Positions 24,969 through 58,600 of a stretch of DNA of 64,000 nucleotides are shown one piece after another (positions within the stretch are counted from its first letter, which is position 1; the number at the start of each line of letters is the position of its first letter). A program made the translations under genes and the position numbers. This DNA comes from Albula goreensis (lineage: Eukaryota; Chordata; Actinopteri; Albuliformes; Albulidae): the NCBI GenBank assembly GCA_022829145.1, contig CM040742.1, positions 11,149,131 through 11,213,130 on the forward strand, read 5' to 3'. Under the pieces are notes generated by a model. The model was given only the letters and a program-made list of their open reading frames with translations. It did no database searches and was not told where the DNA came from.

Positions 24969-27489
24969 TTAGGTGGTAGTACAATCACTGATAAAGTACT
25001 TGTTCATGCAATTGCTCTTGACAGTTACTGAAATTTGCAGTGTAAACCTGTATCTATGTAGCCTAATTTATTACCCCACTTTGGTGTGAAAGATATGGCA
25101 GATCATTTATGCATATTTCTAAATGTTAACAGACGTGCTAAAAGAAGGAGACAGTGACGTATGAGGCTGTTCAGCTGCATGTCTGACACAAATTGCAGCA
25201 TGCAATGAAGAAGGTCGACAGCCTCACTCTGTACTTTTGGGTGGAAGCAGAGTTTCTCTCTCTGTGTGCAACAGGAGCCAAACATAAGGTTCCTGTCGCA
25301 AGCCACCCTGTTCACCTCACTGCCAACATCGTGACGTACAGAATTTAGGGTTTTGCAGCAAGTGGATATGATTAGCATATATTTCACCTTTTATACCCTG
25401 GTTAGCATAAGTGCATAAATGCTACTGCACTACACACAATAATGACAACATTAGCGTTGTCATTCACAAAGCAAGATTTATTTTTAAACTTATGACGTTA
25501 TAGGCTAACTAATAGTCATCTAGCTCTCAGACTGAACAGTTTAACGGATTGGAACCCGCCAGTGAAAAATACCCAAGTGCCCGTTCTCAGCCAGAGATGC
25601 GTGAAGTCACTCATGGCGGGGAGACGTGCCCTTCCGCGGATCTCCTTTTAGCAGCAGTGCGAGAAGAGCTGCGTTCCGTCCCTGCACCAGAGGACCCACT
25701 GTGCAGACTCCCAGGAAACCTTCAGCCGGCCTGGCTGCTGTATTTATAGGAGGATCACGTGAAAGTCACCATGGTAACGATGTGTCCAGTCAGTTTTCCA
25801 CACAGGCAGAGGGAGGGAGGGGGCACTGGGAATATGTGTGTATGTGAGAGAGGAGACAGAGAGACGGGGGGAGCATTCCCATACAGTGAAGGTACACATA
25901 CACACGCATGCACACACATGCACCTGCCTGGCAACAAGCTCTGATAGGACAGGACGCGAAGAAGAATCGCCACTGTCGTTGAACGGCACGCAGAAGCAAA
26001 TCAATTGGCCGCCCTCCTGAATGCGCCTCCCTCCGGGACTCTTCGCGCACAGGCGGCATTTACACCTCTAAATATAAATGTTTGAGATGACTTTTTTCTG
26101 TGGGATGGGGTGGGGGGGTTTCTTTCCTTCTGCTGCCAAATCCATAATCCGAGCTCTACTGTTCTCCTGAGTAAGGTCAGCACTGTGCCTCTGAATGAAA
26201 GTTTGCTTGGTTCCCCCCCCACCCTGTTCTTTACAAGTAGGTGGTCAAGATTTGTCCTTTACAGATTGCAGTTGTGCAGGCAGACGCACGCACGCAAACA
26301 CAACAGGTTCAGCAACAGACTGACACACTCACACAAGCACTGATGGACACGCACAGACACACTCACACGCAGATGCATGCACACGTGTGTGTGTGTGTGG
26401 GTGGGGGCAGCCACCACCTCTGCATCAACACTTTCTGAGGCTCAGATCCACAACTCAGACACAAAGAGGGAGAGAGGGAGGAAGAGGGAGGAGGACAGAG
26501 GGGAGAGAGACAAAGTGGGAGGGACAGACAGCAAGAAAGAGGACCACAGAACAAGAAAGAAGTAGAAAGGGGAGAGACAGAAAAAGTGAGGTAGTGAAAG
26601 AGAGGGTGACAGGGAGAGAGAGAGAGAGAAAGAAAAAGTGGGAAAGATAGAGAGAGGCAGAGAAAGAGAAGGGAGTGAGAAAAAAGATGGGGAAACAGAA
26701 TGGGAGAGAAAGAAAAGGTAAAAGAGAGAGAGATATTCATGACACTGAGAGAGAGAGGGGCAGAGACAGAGAGGGATGGAGAGGTGCTGGACACAATCTG
26801 CTACAGGGCAGAACTAGCACCTTCAGCTTGAGCTCGAAAATCGCCCAGTCGCTTCATCGCCAAGGGTCAGGCCAGACTGAGCCAACCTGCAGCTTGCTGG
26901 AGAGTGATTCAGCTCTGTTTTGTAGCTCCTCATTACTTTTTATCCCAAATAAGTCTCTCCGTTTTACCACTGCAAACCAAGGGCTGTGCCTCGTGTAAAA
27001 TGTGTTCTATGTTGTTGAACAGGTTTGGAGGTTTTGACCCACCATGACCCCTGCACCCCCTCCTCTGGGTCGCCCCCATTTTATCACCAGTAACTTCTGG
27101 CTGTCTTTCCACTCGTGTGCCATTTCTCAGTATGCCTCTCTGTCTGACCGATTCAGTCTCTTTCTTCTTGCTCTGAGTGTCTTTGTGGATTGAAAAACAA
27201 ACAAAAAGCCTTCCCTGGCATATGCGGAATAACCAGACTGATTACTCGTGATGATAGCCAAACGCACTCAGGAATGGCCTTAGGTAGACTTGGGAATTCC
27301 AAATGTGTGTGCAATGAATGCCATAGTATTTACTGCCTCTGTGGCAGTACTACAAATGAGATGTGACAAGACCTCTGGTCCTGGAGGGCCGCAATGTCTG
27401 CAGAGCTACTCCACCTTGGTGGTTGAAAAGACCCAAAGAGAGAGGGGAATTAGAGGGGGAGAAAGGGGCAAGGGAATGACAGAGGTGGA

Positions 27490-28710
27490 TGAATGAGTGA
27501 GAGAGGAGGGGGGATAGAGAGATGGGGAAAGTGAGTGAAGAGAGAGAAGGATGACTGAGTGAGAGAGGAGGGGGATAGAGAGATGGGGAAAGTGAGTGAA
27601 GAGAGAGAAGGATGAATGAGTGAGAGAGGAGGGGGGATAGAGAGATGGGGAAAGTGAGTGGAGAGAGAGAAGGATGAATGAGTGAGAGAGGAGGGGGATA
27701 GAGAAATGGAGAAAGTGAGTGGAGAGAGAAGGATGAATGAGTGAGAGAGGAGGGGGATAGAGAGATGGGGAAAGTGAGTGAAGAGAGAGAAGGATGAATG
27801 AGTGAGAGAAGAGGGGGATAGAGAGATGGGGAAAGTGAGTGAAGAGAGAGAAGGATGAATGAGTGAGAGAGGAGGGGGGATAGAGAAATGGAGAAAGTGA
27901 GTGGAGAGAGAAGGATGAATGAGTGAGAGAAGAGGGTGATAGAGAGATGGGGAAAGTGAGTGAGAGAGAGAAGGATGAATGAGTGAGAGAGGAGGGGGGA
28001 TAGAGAGATGGGGAAAGTGAGTGAAGAGAGAGAAGGATGAATGAGTGAGAGAGGGGGGGGATAGAGAGAGGGGGAAAGTGGGGAGTGGAAGAGAGAGAAG
28101 GATGAATGAGTGAGAGAGGAGGGGGATAGAGAGATGGAGAAAGTGAGTGGAGAGAGAGAAGGATGAATGAGTGAGAGAGGAGGGGGATAGAGAGATGGGG
28201 AAAGTGAGTGAAGAGAGAGAAGGATGAATGAGTGAGAGAGGAGGGGGATAGAGAGATGGGGAAAGTGGGAGTGGAGAGAGAAGGATGAATGAGTGAGAGA
28301 GGAGGGGGATAGAGAGATGGGGAAAGTGAGTGAAGAGAGAGAAGGATGAATGAGTGAGAGAGGAGGGGGGATAGAGAGATGGAGAAAGTGAGTGGAGAGA
28401 GAGAAGGATGAATGAGTGAGAGAGGAGGGGGGATAGAGAGATGGAGAAAGTGCATGGAGAGAGAAGGATGAATGAGTGAGAGAGGAGGGGGATAGAGAGA
28501 TGGGGAAAGTGAGTGAAGAGAGAGAAGGATGAATGAGTGAGAGAGGAGGGGGGAAAGAGAGATGGAGAAAGTGCATGGAGAGAGAAGGATGAATGAGTGA
28601 GAGAGGAGGGGGATAGAGAGATGGGGAAAGTGAGTGAAGAGAGAGAAGGATGAATGAGTGAGAGAGGAGGGGGATAGAGAGATGGGGAAAGTGAGTGAAG
28701 AGAGAGACAA
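27490..28710. repeat. 61-bp purine-rich minisatellite, about 20 copies
   Basis: Tandem copies of a unit containing 'gagagaaggatgaatgagtg', 'agagaggaggggg' and 'atagagagatggggaaagtg'. The period is about 60-63 bp. Because the unit has no stop on the complement and its length is not a multiple of three, the minus strand stays open for more than 450 codons in all three frames. Those frames are repeat artefacts of Ser/Pro/His/Leu-rich type, not genes. Confidence 0.96.
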
Positions 28711-28991
28711 AGAGAGAGACATATCTTGTGCAAGAGCAACTGATGAAGATTTCTCTTTTTTCCTTTTCCCAGAAAGCATTTCTGCTCCTGGAGAGGGGAG
28801 GAGGAAGGGTCACTTAGGGGAGGCACAAATCAATACCTTCCTGATGAGGTCAGATGACAGCTGAGGACGCACACACACATGCACATAGATGCCTACACAG
28901 TGCAAACACCATATGCAGTCTATATACTCCTCACATATGAACATGTACCCAAGGCATAAACTGTGTATAAACACCCTGCATTTACACCCAC

Positions 28992-28994
<3 letters not shown>

Positions 28995-29028
<34 letters not shown>

Positions 29029-29070
29029 ACAGTACACACACACCCACAGTACACACACACACACACACAG
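28995..29070. repeat. (CA)n tracts
   Basis: Three (CA)n runs separated by 'cagta'. Further short CA-rich runs follow to about 29215. Confidence 0.9.
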
Positions 29071-29436
29071 TCAAAGGATACTCACCTAATACCTATAAAA
29101 CAGTGCAAACTCACAGGCACCACAGTGAACTCACACATAAATGAACATACACTGTAAGCTCTCCTTCTCTCACAAGAGAGCATGCGTGCACACACAAAAA
29201 AACACACACTCATGCACACATGCTTCTTTGTAAAGCCCTCTCTGTGATCAAATGAGGATTGGCCATGAGCAAAACGTGACTGGCGTGTGATCCGAGTTCA
29301 CCATGAGGTCTGTTCATTTTCTGCCCTTTTTTTTTATTTTTCTCTGTCGCTGAGGTAACGGGAGTGTCACATGTCACATAGCCATGACATGGGGTGAGGC
29401 CAACTGACCAAATGACACACTGTTTTAGGACAGCAT

Positions 29437-29469
<33 letters not shown>

Positions 29470-29514
29470 GGAGGGGGTCTTTGTAAATTGTCTCTACTAC
29501 ATACTCTCTGCTCC

Positions 29515-29806
29515 CAGCCCTCCAGGTCTGGAGTTAAACCTGCAGACACTGCGGCCCTCCAGGACTGGAGTTAAACCTGCAGACACTGCAGCCCTCCAGG
29601 ACTGGAGTTAAACCTGCAAACCTGGCCCTCCAGACTGGAGTTAAACCTGCAGACGCCCTCCAGGACTGGAGCTAAACCTGCAGACACTGCGGCCCTCCAG
29701 GACTGGAGCTAAACCTGCAGACACTGAGGCCCTCCAGGACTGGAGTTAAACCTGCAGACACTGCGGCCCTCCAGGACTGGAGTTAAACCTGCAAAGACTG
29801 TGGCAC
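29515..29806 (-). repeat. 37-bp minisatellite, array 2 (opposite orientation)
   Basis: About seven to eight copies of the same unit as array 1, on the minus strand (plus strand reads 'ctggagttaaacctgcagac' and 'actgcggccctccagga'). Several copies carry internal deletions. Confidence 0.93.
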
Positions 29807-30869
29807 TGGATGTAGTAACATAGAAAAGGTGGGTGCTGATCCAGGATCAGTGGGCTGGAGGCACAATGTCCCTGCGATCATGCAGCTTCACACATGTTGA
29901 GTACGGGGCTCTACCACCATCCCCCCCCCCCCAGCCCCAAAACAGAGCAGTCTTCCAGACTTCCTGTTGGGAAGTGTGCATCGGCTCCCACTTCCTGTGT
30001 CAGAGGCAGCGCTCACAGGCCAAGGAGGGAGGCCTGAGGATGGGTGGCCTCACATGCACCTCATCTGGAGTGAGCATGCCTGTGTGCATCCGACTGTGAG
30101 TACGTATGTGTGAGCACACATACTCACAGTCAATGTGTTTGCAAACACCTGCGTGTGTGCCCATGCACTTGTGTGTGTATGTGTAGGCATATAAACAGGT
30201 ATGTGCACGTCCATGTGCAGTCTATTTGTGTCGCTAGGTTTGTGAGTGCCTGTGTGTGCTGATGACTTAATACCAGATGCAGTGTCAGTGAAATTCCCCA
30301 ACATTTTTTTTGCCATCTGGTTTCAGTCTGTTTTGGAAACCTTGCATTTTCAAAATTAAAAATCAGGAAAAAATGAAACCCACACATGTACGGCTCCTCC
30401 TCAGGGGTGTCCAATTCCCCTGTTGAGACTTACTGTCCACCCAAACCCACAGAGACAAGGACAACGCTCCTCATAGCCTCAGCACGGGTGAGAAGCTCCA
30501 CCTTGTGGTGAGCTATGGCAACTGCAGCAAAAAAAACCACCTACTTACATCTATCACACAACACTTATGCGAAGCCAAGACCTCAGCGTAATTCAACAGC
30601 ATAATTGTCCTTACCGCGACAATAAAATATTTGTTTCCATCATTGAAAAAGAACATGTATCTGCTTTTTTTTTTCCAGATTAACCAAAATAAAACTGTCA
30701 TCAATTGTGTACTGTCAGTTTTCCATGGTGCCACGACAAATAGTTTATTCAAAACATCACTCATAACACAAACTTGTTTGAAAGAACTATAATAATCAAA
30801 GTACTTACTGTTACCTGAAATAGCAGTATTTTTGTACTACACCACAAGAACAAAAAGAATGGAACCGAC

Positions 30870-31412
30870 AACAGTCTATCAAAACAGAAATTTATTAAAA
30901 AGGAGCAAAAATGTTTGTTAAAAACACGTAATCTCCAAGCAGACCTCCTGCTCTCTCTCCAGGACAGGACAGCTCCAATCCTGCATAACCAAAATGTCTG
31001 CCGTTTCTTTCACAGTTTCCTTTCAACTTTCAATCAGACAACTGAGGTCTAGGAAATGAGACCAGGTTGTTTGGAGTCTCAGCTCACCTTTGACTTAACT
31101 TGAACAGTTTTTTACTGAAACAAATCAAAACGCAGCAGTACAAACCAGCCCTCCAAAAGGTGAGTTGTGCACCCCTGCCCTAAAACAGTGCAAGGAGGAA
31201 CAAACATGTTTGAAGTATAAAAGGTCAAGGGAGTAGAGTGGAGTCTTGAGAATGTGACAGGGATTGAGGTCAGGATGAGGTAATGGGGGTGAGGAAGGTC
31301 ATATGAAGGTCACAGGGGGGTAGGGGAGGTCAAGAGAGGGCAGGTAAGGTCATGTGAAGGTCATGAGGGGTGGGGAAGGTCATGTGAAGGTTGGAGGAAG
31401 TGTTGGTAAGGG
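30870..31412 (-). other. mettl16: METTL16 3' UTR with AATAAA signal
   Basis: Sequence between the METTL16 stop and a minus-strand AATAAA at 30891-30896, giving a 3' UTR of about 530 nt with cleavage near 30870. Its 5' part (31200-31400 on the plus strand) repeats AGGTCA half-sites. The end is inferred from the signal only. Confidence 0.55.
31290..31385 (+). promoter_or_regulatory. repeated AGGTCA half-sites including two DR5 elements
   Basis: AGGTCA-TATGA-AGGTCA lies at 31296-31312 and AGGTCA-TGTGA-AGGTCA at 31347-31363. A third AGGTCA at 31377 is followed after five bases by a degenerate half-site. DR5 spacing is the classical retinoic-acid-receptor/RXR arrangement. The pieces look like a tandem repeat of about 30-50 bp in the METTL16 3' UTR, so the arrangement may be chance repetition. 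Confidence 0.4.
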
Positions 31413-52591
<21,179 letters not shown>

Positions 52592-52592
52592 C

Positions 52593-53437
52593 CTAAAAAC
52601 CAATCAAAACACTTGAGGACGAGAATAAATCATCAGTTACAATTAACCCACTGGGTGAAAATGAAGGGCTGCTCTAAATCCAGTTTAGCATTTCGATGTT
52701 TTGGTCGTGCACTTCATATTTTAAGACTGTAACATACACCATGGCTTAACTATGATGTTCACATCATTCACCACTTCCAAAGCAAAAACAGCTAATGGTC
52801 AGCACTCTCACTTTCAATAATGTGTGGTTCTACCGTACAGCAGTCTCTTTAAATAAAAGACAAGTGTATTCTGAAGGTGATCAGAAATTCCTTGTCAGTC
52901 GGCTCATGTGATTTGCCCATAGCTGTCAGCTGGCCATATACTTAGCTGGACTGGCAGCCGATTCTTAACTGTAGCCACGGCTACAGTCAGTGAATGTCCA
53001 CCTGTAGCCATCCTTACAATTGCCTGAATATATCCAACTAAAACTTGAGTAGTTTTGTGGAGTTAACAGGAGTTTATTTCACGTTAGAACGTTGCGTTAA
53101 CAGGCTAGTTTTCTGTCATGCCTAAATATGACTTTGAAGCCGTCAAGCTTCAAAACCGTCTTGCAAACACATATTAATACCGAGGGACACTACCTTTCAC
53201 CACAAAAGTCACAAGCTGCAACTTGTACATTAGTTTGAGAGAGCTTGCAAACCGCTAACACGAGCTAGCATGCATATAATTGTTGCTATCAAACTACAAC
53301 TAGCTAAACAAGAGCTGTCATTTTTACTTTTTATGTATGCCAAGTGTACCTGCCTGTAAAAATTCTGTTGAAACTGAGTGCAGTATCGTCCAAGAATTTG
53401 GAATGAATGTTACGTCTGTTTTCGAAAACTGGGTAAC
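52593..53437 (-). other. mettl16: METTL16 5' UTR intron (probable)
   Basis: Between a candidate first-exon donor GCGAAG|GTTACC at 53438/53437 and the acceptor TTTTTAG before the ATG-bearing exon. The donor is weak and other choices are possible. Nothing else was recognised in this stretch. Confidence 0.45.
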
Positions 53438-53600
53438 CTTCGCGATGTTCAGCACATTGAAGTTGATAACGTACAGACGCTGCTCATGGCTTAGCAAGGC
53501 AACGCGTCAACGATTCCGCGCCGGCGCACAAGATGACGTCACTGCACGGCACCACTAGCAGAGGTGAATGAGGGTGCAGTTTCAAAATCTGGGTCGAATA
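53438..53600 (-). promoter_or_regulatory. mettl16: METTL16 promoter and non-coding first exon (probable), with CRE
   Basis: CpG-rich segment with a perfect palindromic CRE, TGACGTCA, at 53534-53541, next to 'gcgccggcgcgg' on the minus strand. A short upstream open frame begins at an ATG near 53487 and encodes about 12 residues before a TGA. Position about 0.9 kb upstream of the METTL16 start codon and CpG content fit a TATA-less promoter. The start site itself is not determinable here. Confidence 0.5.
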
Positions 53601-55680
53601 TGTGGCAGAGCCCTCCGGTATCTTATTCATTATCAAATAATCAACAAACCCATTCAACATTCGTGATACGTTGGAATTTTCATTTTTATACCAAATTCAG
53701 TAAAGTAATGATCATACGTCTGTAGCTTAAAGGGCGAGGAATAAAACCAGCAAGGTGAATGACGTATAGGACAAGAAAAATGTGAAAGGTGCATCAAAAA
53801 ACAGCTAAAACCCATGAATATTTACGCCGCTTTCCATGAATCTGCTTTGTATCACTCTCGAGCAACTACCTTCTGTGATACAGGGAGAAAAGAAAACAAG
53901 TAGTCTACTGTTTCAGCTTTTTTTTTTTTTAATTACTGGGCATTATTGAGTTGGTTGGAAGTCAGCCAGAATTTATAATTTGTTCATTTGGTTAATTAAC
54001 ACTTTCCGCCAGTCTTATCACGCTTTCTTGATCAAGGCAAGACGCAAATTTATGTTTTTTTGCGGGAATTTCAACATGAATAATACATTGCTACAACGAT
54101 GAATGCACCAGTGTTCGCATCTATCAGCATTTACAATTTTTTTCAGACTGGCTTTCGTTGGCACGTGAAAGAGAATACGTCTTCCAAATGCACAAACTGA
54201 GTGCACATTGCCTCGCGTGCAGAAATAAGTGTGGGTATTATAATTTAATGTGATGTGATGAAGGTTATATGGCGGTCAATATTCTGGCAGAATAAAATGA
54301 TTGAAAAAAGCAATGATAATTTCGTAGGTTAAAAATGCTGCAGTACGTAACCATTTGAACATTTCAAGGTCATTCACATTACGATTCTTAACATGGCCCT
54401 TTGGAGAGAAAAAAAAATCTTTATTAATTTTCGCAGCGACTCCCCTTTATATTAAATTCCATACACATTTGTCAAGGTTAATTACGGCTTCACACCCCCA
54501 CCCCTGTACAATTAATCAAATTCAATCATACGCATATTCACCACCTACACTACGACCCCTTCCTTACCCCACCCAAAGACAATGGAAGAGAAGTAGTGTA
54601 AGGGTTAGAGAGAAAAGTCATATTGTGTCTTTAATTTCTGGCAGGGTCTGTCCTCCATCCAGCGCATGGCTAAAGATTATCACAGATGACATCCTTGATG
54701 TAGATGGTTTAAATTAAAATCTGCTTCTCTCTGAATGCACAGTTAGCAGGGTAGCTATCAAATGGGGAAAATGTGCAGGAATACTTTATTACTTCCAATT
54801 CTACTTCACCCATAGGTGTCCTTTCATCTCCTTTAACAAAAACTCCTGCTGGTAACAAAATAAAATATACCATGGTCCATGCTCCAACAGAGGTTACAGA
54901 AAAATGTGAAAACCCTCTTATGTTAACTCTAAGATTGATTCGCCTTGACTTTCAGATTTCTGATTTAATTTCTGGCTTCCGGTTTTCTTCAGATTTTTTT
55001 CCCCTTATCACATAAACCTCCACCCAATATTCTCACTCATCTCACAAGTCATATATCATCCAAATTATTCTAGATGGCTTTAATGGTTTCCACAGATTGA
55101 TAAATTTCATCTGGCTATGCATACATTAAAATTATACATTTCAATAGCCTGAAATTTTACTTGAGAATGCTGGACTGGCAAAGGTATCTTCAAATCAAAA
55201 AGCAAGTGTATTGGAAATTTTATGTCGAAAACACATTTTACCTCCATTTACAAAGGCAGTTCCCAAACGGAAGTCATACATCACATGTATTAACATACAT
55301 TCAAAATAAAATGTTCAACATATACTTTATAACATACCTCAGCCCCTCCCATAACCCACCAAAGTGACCCCTCCCTCCCCATTTTGACATTGGCTCTCTC
55401 AGAATTCTGAGGGAGTTTATGGCTGGCCTGACAAAATTACATCTCCATATTTTCAGTTTCAAACTGGTCCATTTTCATGTCCAACTACTCCATTAGCACA
55501 GATCAACACTTAAGTTGAAAAGCCTTGTGCAACTACATCACAACACAGTTTGTTTGGCTATTATTTATGAGTGAGGTTAGGGGACCCCTATACGTGCTGG
55601 CCAAACAACCGTTTACCCCATAAACCCCTCCCCCCTGCAGGGAGAAAGACAGACAGGATTTAACAGGAAAAAGACAAAAA
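53600..55680. other. intergenic region between METTL16 and PAFAH1B1
   Basis: AT-rich unique sequence with no recognised gene, RNA or large repeat. A poly(T) tract lies near 53919-53930. Confidence 0.75.
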
Positions 55681-58600
55681 CGTGCCTTTATATTTACAGT
55701 TTTTTATTATTATTATGTTGCAAACAATAATGACATCCAGATATATTGTTAACAATTTACTGTGTGTGAACAGTGAGAACCACAAAAGCAAAAAATCCCT
55801 TCAGCGCAGAGAGGTGTGGAGAGCCCTCGCGACAGAACCACAAGGCAGGAGTAGCAGACGGATGGAGTTTGCGGAGGGCGGGGGCGGACGGACAGAACGG
55901 ACCCTGCTGATGCGCGCTGTGCATCCTCAGCCTGTCCGCGCGTCTGTCCGTACGACAAGTGCGGCTCAGGGATTGCTTGGGACCTGCGAATGGCTAGTGC
56001 TTTTTTCTGTTTGTTTTTAAATTTCCTTTCAGGGCACAGATTTAGAATGCCAGGATTCTGCACATGCGTGCCAGTGGCTTGTTCAGCCAGACACAGGGTT
56101 GGTGGGGGTATTACCTAAAACACCTAAAAAATCTTCAAGTCCCTCCCATTTCTACCACAAAAGCCTCAATCTCACGTCCAAATCAAGGGTCTCCAATCTT
56201 ATCCAAGACTCCCCGGTTTGAATGCAGGCTTTTGTTCAAGCCCAGCACAAAACCACCTCTTTCTACCTGTCAACTAATAAAGGTCTTAAGTCAAGACCTT
56301 ACTTTTAGGTAAATCAGGTGTTGTAGCGCAGAAAGCTTGCACCCACACCTGCCTTACAATGGTAAGACTGGACACCTGTGATTTACATCTAGAGACCTTG
56401 TGAGCTGTCAGGGTCGAGAGGGGTCAGATTTCAAAATGGCATGAGAGACAGTCTGGAGAAAACAAACGGGGAGTACATTCCCATAAAAAAAAAAAAAACA
56501 GGCGGATTGGAAAATTAACCCCCACTAACCGTGCCCTCCTGAAAAATGTCTTTTTTTGGCTTCAGCTAATTCTCAGAACGGAATGGAACACCATCAGCAC
56601 TGTGGAACATTTCGAGGGGGGGTAAAAGAAAAAAAAAAAAAAAAAAAAAAGACAAATACACCTTCTTTGGTGCAGAGCTGATCTCTGACCTTTCATTAAC
56701 CATGATCCTTCGCTGCACAGTATACCGTGCGGACTCAAATTCCCAGACCTCTCCTCTCCACTCTGGCTCCCTCAGCAAGTGAGAGAGATGGACAGATAGG
56801 AACAAACACAAAGAAAGAGATGAATCAAAGGTAAGGAGATTAAGGTTTGAGGATTAAAAAAGTGCAAAGAAAGACAAGTGGAGAGAAACAGGAGAGAGAG
56901 ACACAGAGAAGGAGGATGAGATAACTATAAACCTTGAGCCCTGGTATGACAAAACCATTGATCTGGAATGGGTGGGGGGGGGGGGATAAGGGGAGGCCTC
57001 GATGGTGTTCTTTTTTTAAAGGGGGGGAGAGGGGGCATTATTCCTCCACCCCCAGTCTGCCACAATCCCATCAGCAGAAAAGAAATAAAACAAAAAATAA
57101 ACAGTTGAGGAGTCAGTTTCCCCTGAAGGTCCCCTCCTTCGGCCAGCACACAGGAGAAGCACACACTTCCTATGACCACGTACAGTAAGGCTGCACTGAC
57201 TGGGAGGGCCTCTGCACCGGACTGGGCCCAGCTCAGCACTCTACTTATGTATATACATATACAATATCATATACGTAACCCATTATCCCTATGGATCAGA
57301 GAGGGACAAATATAGAGAGGCTCACTTTGTTTTGCCTTTTTAAACATGTTTTAGTTTAGACCAGGTCTCTCACTGTATCCAAAGGCAGCTGGTGTGGTTG
57401 CAGAGCGATGAAATGTCCAATTTGAAAAATCATCTACTTATGGTCCTCCATCAAGACCTTAATGAGTATATAAGTTATAGACAAGGTATTCTAGCACTGC
57501 GCCCACACTGGTCTATCTTGGATAAAATTGGGGACCTCTGGTTTATATCGACTGAGAAAGGATAGCTGTGGGCAGGGCAGGAGGGAGGAGGTACCCAAGC
57601 TCACACCGCTCCCTCCCCCCAACCCCAACGCCCCCCACGCCCCTTTCCAGTGGATGGGGCCCTCCCAGGATGGCCGGACCACAGCGATGTCACGCCATGG
57701 CAAGACCGCCGTGCCGACACGCACAGATCTCAGACACAAGTCAAACTCTCAGCGGGAGGTAACGTACAGCACACACAACAGGAAACTGCCAAAGAAGCTA
57801 GATAATGGCTTAGTTAAAGCAGTGAAATTCTTTATTATATAATTGCATTTTTTCATGAGAAAAGGAAAGAATGAAGAGGAAAAAAGGCTATTTTTTCTTT
57901 TAAATGATATCATTTGAGTATGCATTTCTGACGGAACGGTTTTTAAACGCCTTAAATCTTTAGGGGCGGGGAGGAGAGAGGAGCTGGTGTGAACGGGTGT
58001 CGGAGTTAGGGGGGGCTGTGCAGGAAGATTCAATTAACTTCAATTTTTCTTTTCCTTTTACAGAACTCCCGTCACACTTTATAACGTTTCCTCTTCCAGA
58101 GAGCAGGGGAGTAAAAATTTCCACTGCCACACGATTTTACTCATTTCATTTCTCTGTGACAAAATTAGTCTTCATTTCTTTTTTCAAACCAGTTTTACTT
58201 TTTTCTTTTTGTAAATCAATATGTGATTACTGAATGACATAAAACAGGGATGGGGTGGGGGGAGAAAAAGAACAAAAAAAACCCAACAGAAACAAAGTGC
58301 CAGTTGTGAGTGATCTCTGCCTCCAGTCTGTGGTGCGCCCATGAGGACTCGTCCCATGTGTGTGAGAGATAGAGAGAGAGAGAAAGCAACCAAATTGTTG
58401 GCCCTCATCTCTGGGCCAGGGGGATTCTCAAACTGCACCAGAAAGTCCTAAACACCCAGCCCCCATCTCTCCCATGTGGATCAAACAAAAAGCCTCCTGT
58501 TAAATCCCTCAGGATCAAGTGCACTTTATGTATGTTAAAACCCTGCCGTTTTCACAATGTCCTTGTCTTTCTGAATACAAATTTAGAACATTTTCAAGTC

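Larger units (their letters stand above)
23640..30870. other. intergenic region between MNT 5' end and METTL16 3' end
   Basis: No gene is recognised here. Contents: a (TATGT)n tract, CCAAT and octamer motifs near 24055-24175, a CpG-rich patch near 24640-24720, a (TA)n tract, purine-rich stretches, a 61-bp minisatellite (27490-28710), (CA)n tracts near 29000, and a 37-bp minisatellite (29515-29806). Confidence 0.75.

Noticed and set aside
27350-28826. Three long minus-strand open frames (457-487 codons), Ser/Pro/His/Leu rich
   Set aside because: They are the complement of a 61-bp purine minisatellite. All three frames give the same repeating peptide, and there is no homology, start context or splice structure.
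30412-31176. Possible 765-bp hAT element with CAGGGGTG ends overlapping the METTL16 3' end
   Set aside because: Only about eight terminal bases match and no 8-bp target duplication is present.
53337-53558. 73-codon plus-strand open frame opposite the METTL16 promoter
   Set aside because: Short, unrecognised, and explained by the CpG-rich promoter sequence; no evidence for a divergent coding gene.
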